This document shows positions 62,673 through 64,000 of a DNA stretch of 64,000 bases, piece by piece (position 1 is the stretch's first letter; every line of letters starts with the position of its first letter). Under the pieces are notes generated by a model. It searched no databases, had not been told where the DNA came from, and saw only the letters and a list, made by a program, of their open reading frames with translations. The position numbers were made by a program, and so were the translations under genes. Source of the DNA: Bacteroidota bacterium (GTDB lineage: Bacteria > Bacteroidota > Bacteroidia > Bacteroidales > F082); the NCBI GenBank assembly GCA_018830105.1, contig JAHJTC010000016.1:62001-126000 (forward strand). Reading direction: 5' to 3'.

Positions 62673-63722
62673 ATGGCAAAACCAAAACGTATTGGCATAC
62701 TTACGGCTGGAGGCGATTGCCCGGGCATCAATGCAGCGATTCGGGGAGTTGGGAAAACCGCCATCGTTCGCCATGGCATGGAGGTGATTGGCATTTCGTC
62801 AGGATTTGCAGGGCTTATCACCAAAGAATATGCCCCGCTTACCGAAGATAAACTATCTGGCCTTCTTACTCTTGGAGGTACTATTCTGGGCACCTCGCGC
62901 GAAAAGCCCTTTAAGAAAAAAGGCAGCGGATCGCTGGATAAGCCACAACTGATCAAAAGACATTACAAGGAACTTGGCCTGGACTGTCTGGTATGCATTG
63001 GTGGTAACGGCACACAAAAAACCGCCTGGCAGCTAAGCGAGATGGGGCTTAATGTGGTGGGTATTCCAAAAACAATTGACAATGACGTTTTTGGAACGGA
63101 TTTTTCCTTTGGCTTCGATTCGGCCCTGGCCATCGCCACTGATGCCATTGATAGGTTGCACACCACTGCAAACTCGCACAAACGCATTATGGTGATTGAG
63201 GTTATGGGACATCATGCCGGATGGCTGGCGCTTTATGCCGGCATGGCCGGCGGAGGCGATGTTATCCTGATTCCGGAGCTGAAATTTGATGTGAAATCAG
63301 TGAACCGTTATTTGCTGGAACGTGCCGGCAAAATGAAGTCCTATTCCATAGTTGTAGTAGCTGAAGGACTTAGCAGGCCTGTTGAAGAAACTTCTGCTGC
63401 CGATTATGTTTCCAAAATGATCGAAAAGGGCACCGGCGCCGAAACGCGTAAAACCATCCTGGGTTACCTGCAACGGGGGGGCAGTCCTTCGGCTAACGAT
63501 AGAATTTTGGCCACCCGCTTTGGTGCTTATGCGGTTGATCTGATCGCGAGAGGAGATTATGGGAAAATGGTGATAAACAAACAGGGCGAAACATCCTGCA
63601 TGCCGCTAAAAGATGTAGCCGGGAAAACACGCCTGGTGCCCATTGATCATTCCCTGATCAGTAAAGCCAGATCGCTTGATATCTGCATGGGTGACGAATG
63701 TATCACACAAAATAGGAAATAA
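62673..63722 (+). CDS. pfkA: 6-phosphofructokinase (PFK-A superfamily)
   Basis: 349 aa. It phosphorylates fructose 6-phosphate in glycolysis. Motifs: GGDCPGINAAIRG (residues 13-25), CIGGNGTQKTA (108-118), PKTIDNDVFGTD (132-143, catalytic Asp136), EVMGHHAGWLALYAG, and the C-terminal GYLQRGG. The residue equal to E. coli Asp103 is N112, that of Gly104 is G113, and that of Gly124 is K133. The Lys is typical of the PPi-type and long ATP-dependent clades, while the Gly keeps ATP as likely donor. The cofactor is therefore uncertain. The next gene overlaps its stop by one base. Confidence 0.93.
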   Translation: MAKPKRIGILTAGGDCPGINAAIRGVGKTAIVRHGMEVIGISSGFAGLITKEYAPLTEDKLSGLLTLGGTILGTSREKPFKKKGSGSLDKPQLIKRHYKELGLDCLVCIGGNGTQKTAWQLSEMGLNVVGIPKTIDNDVFGTDFSFGFDSALAIATDAIDRLHTTANSHKRIMVIEVMGHHAGWLALYAGMAGGGDVILIPELKFDVKSVNRYLLERAGKMKSYSIVVVAEGLSRPVEETSAADYVSKMIEKGTGAETRKTILGYLQRGGSPSANDRILATRFGAYAVDLIARGDYGKMVINKQGETSCMPLKDVAGKTRLVPIDHSLISKARSLDICMGDECITQNRK

Positions 63723-64000
63723 TGCCTGCTATTTTAATACAAACTGCAGGTGGACTGCTGGCCGGCTTACTGGTGATTGCCGTACTGTTTTCGTGGGTGG
63801 TATTGCTGTCAGGCAGATTCAGGACTAGCTTTATCATGCCCCGGCAACAAGATGATCGCCCTGCCAAAGGACGGGTATGGTTTGTTTTGCAGTCGTTTGC
63901 ACTGCTGTTTGCCGCCTTCATCGTGTTGATGCGGATGGACCAGCTGCTGGAAGGACACCGCGATAACGTAATCGAAAACCTGGTATATGGCGTTTCGGGT
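63722..64000 (+). CDS. membrane protein of unknown function, partial
   Basis: The first 93 codons of a gene cut by the right edge. ATG at 63722 overlaps the pfkA stop (TAATG). Two hydrophobic segments are visible, GGLLAGLLVIAVLFSWVVLL at about residues 10-29 and FVLQSFALLFAAFIVLM at about 54-70, separated by a basic loop (RQQDDRPAKGR). No family is recognised. Coupled translation with pfkA is likely. Confidence 0.7.
   Translation, partial: MPAILIQTAGGLLAGLLVIAVLFSWVVLLSGRFRTSFIMPRQQDDRPAKGRVWFVLQSFALLFAAFIVLMRMDQLLEGHRDNVIENLVYGVSG

Overview
The window is chromosomal DNA from a member of the Bacteroidota, most likely an environmental Bacteroidales-type lineage. The evidence is a complete porP-gldK-gldL-gldM-gldN block for the type IX secretion system (T9SS), a PorW/SprE lipoprotein, a secreted protein with a T9SS C-terminal sorting domain, Bacteroidota-type DUF4421, DUF5777 and YitT proteins, and many exported proteins whose predicted mature N-terminus is Gln. 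I cannot name the genus. No rRNA, tRNA, insertion sequence or CRISPR array was seen.

Layout. 1-9000 (minus strand): two tandem long-chain acyl-CoA synthetases (the first cut by the window edge), an SDR oxidoreductase, purL, a cation diffusion facilitator and a metX-type acyltransferase. 9146-15938 (plus): tetR, tolC, adaptor, RND pump and a small pump-associated protein. 16000-23900 (minus): fabD, a Bax-inhibitor-1-like protein, folE, queD-like, DUF4421, an orphan AtpZ/bactofilin segment with no atpB behind it, and porW/sprE. 24163-28367: an M23 peptidase, rseP and two tandem YitT genes. 28793-34932: the T9SS core operon, closed by a clear terminator. 35085-36783: a nitroreductase and an M28 peptidase of the glutaminyl-cyclase type.

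37415-42879 is a respiratory or extracellular-electron-transfer locus. It holds a hexaheme lipoprotein with a collagen-like stretch, a monoheme lipoprotein, a DUF5777 beta-barrel, a soluble monoheme cytochrome, a membrane-anchored heptaheme cytochrome and a four-helix cytochrome b. An FNR-like box and a perfect palindrome lie upstream, a terminator follows, and then comes an NrfJ-like lipoprotein. The set could carry electrons from quinol to the outer surface.

42965-50571 is the most unusual operon. An AraC regulator with a metal-binding-like N-terminus precedes six overlapping or closely spaced genes: PqqD-like, ATP-grasp ligase, LysA-like PLP decarboxylase, a urea-transporter/M23-peptidase fusion, a TPR plus beta-barrel outer-membrane protein, and a TPR protein. 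Two direct repeats exactly 21 bp apart lie in front of it. I read it as an uncharacterised pathway that makes or modifies an amino-acid-derived molecule at the cell envelope.

50693-58199 is a second RND efflux operon with its own TetR, a perfect 10-8-10 inverted-repeat operator and another divergent TetR-like gene. 58284-61161 carries the T9SS cargo protein and an SLC1-type symporter. 61293-62572 holds three copies of a structured palindromic repeat around a DUF559 (Vsr-like) nuclease gene. The repeat shows compensatory changes in its inner stem, and two copies carry a nested 21-bp palindrome; it looks like a nuclease-associated mobile repeat. The window closes with pfkA and the start of a membrane protein.
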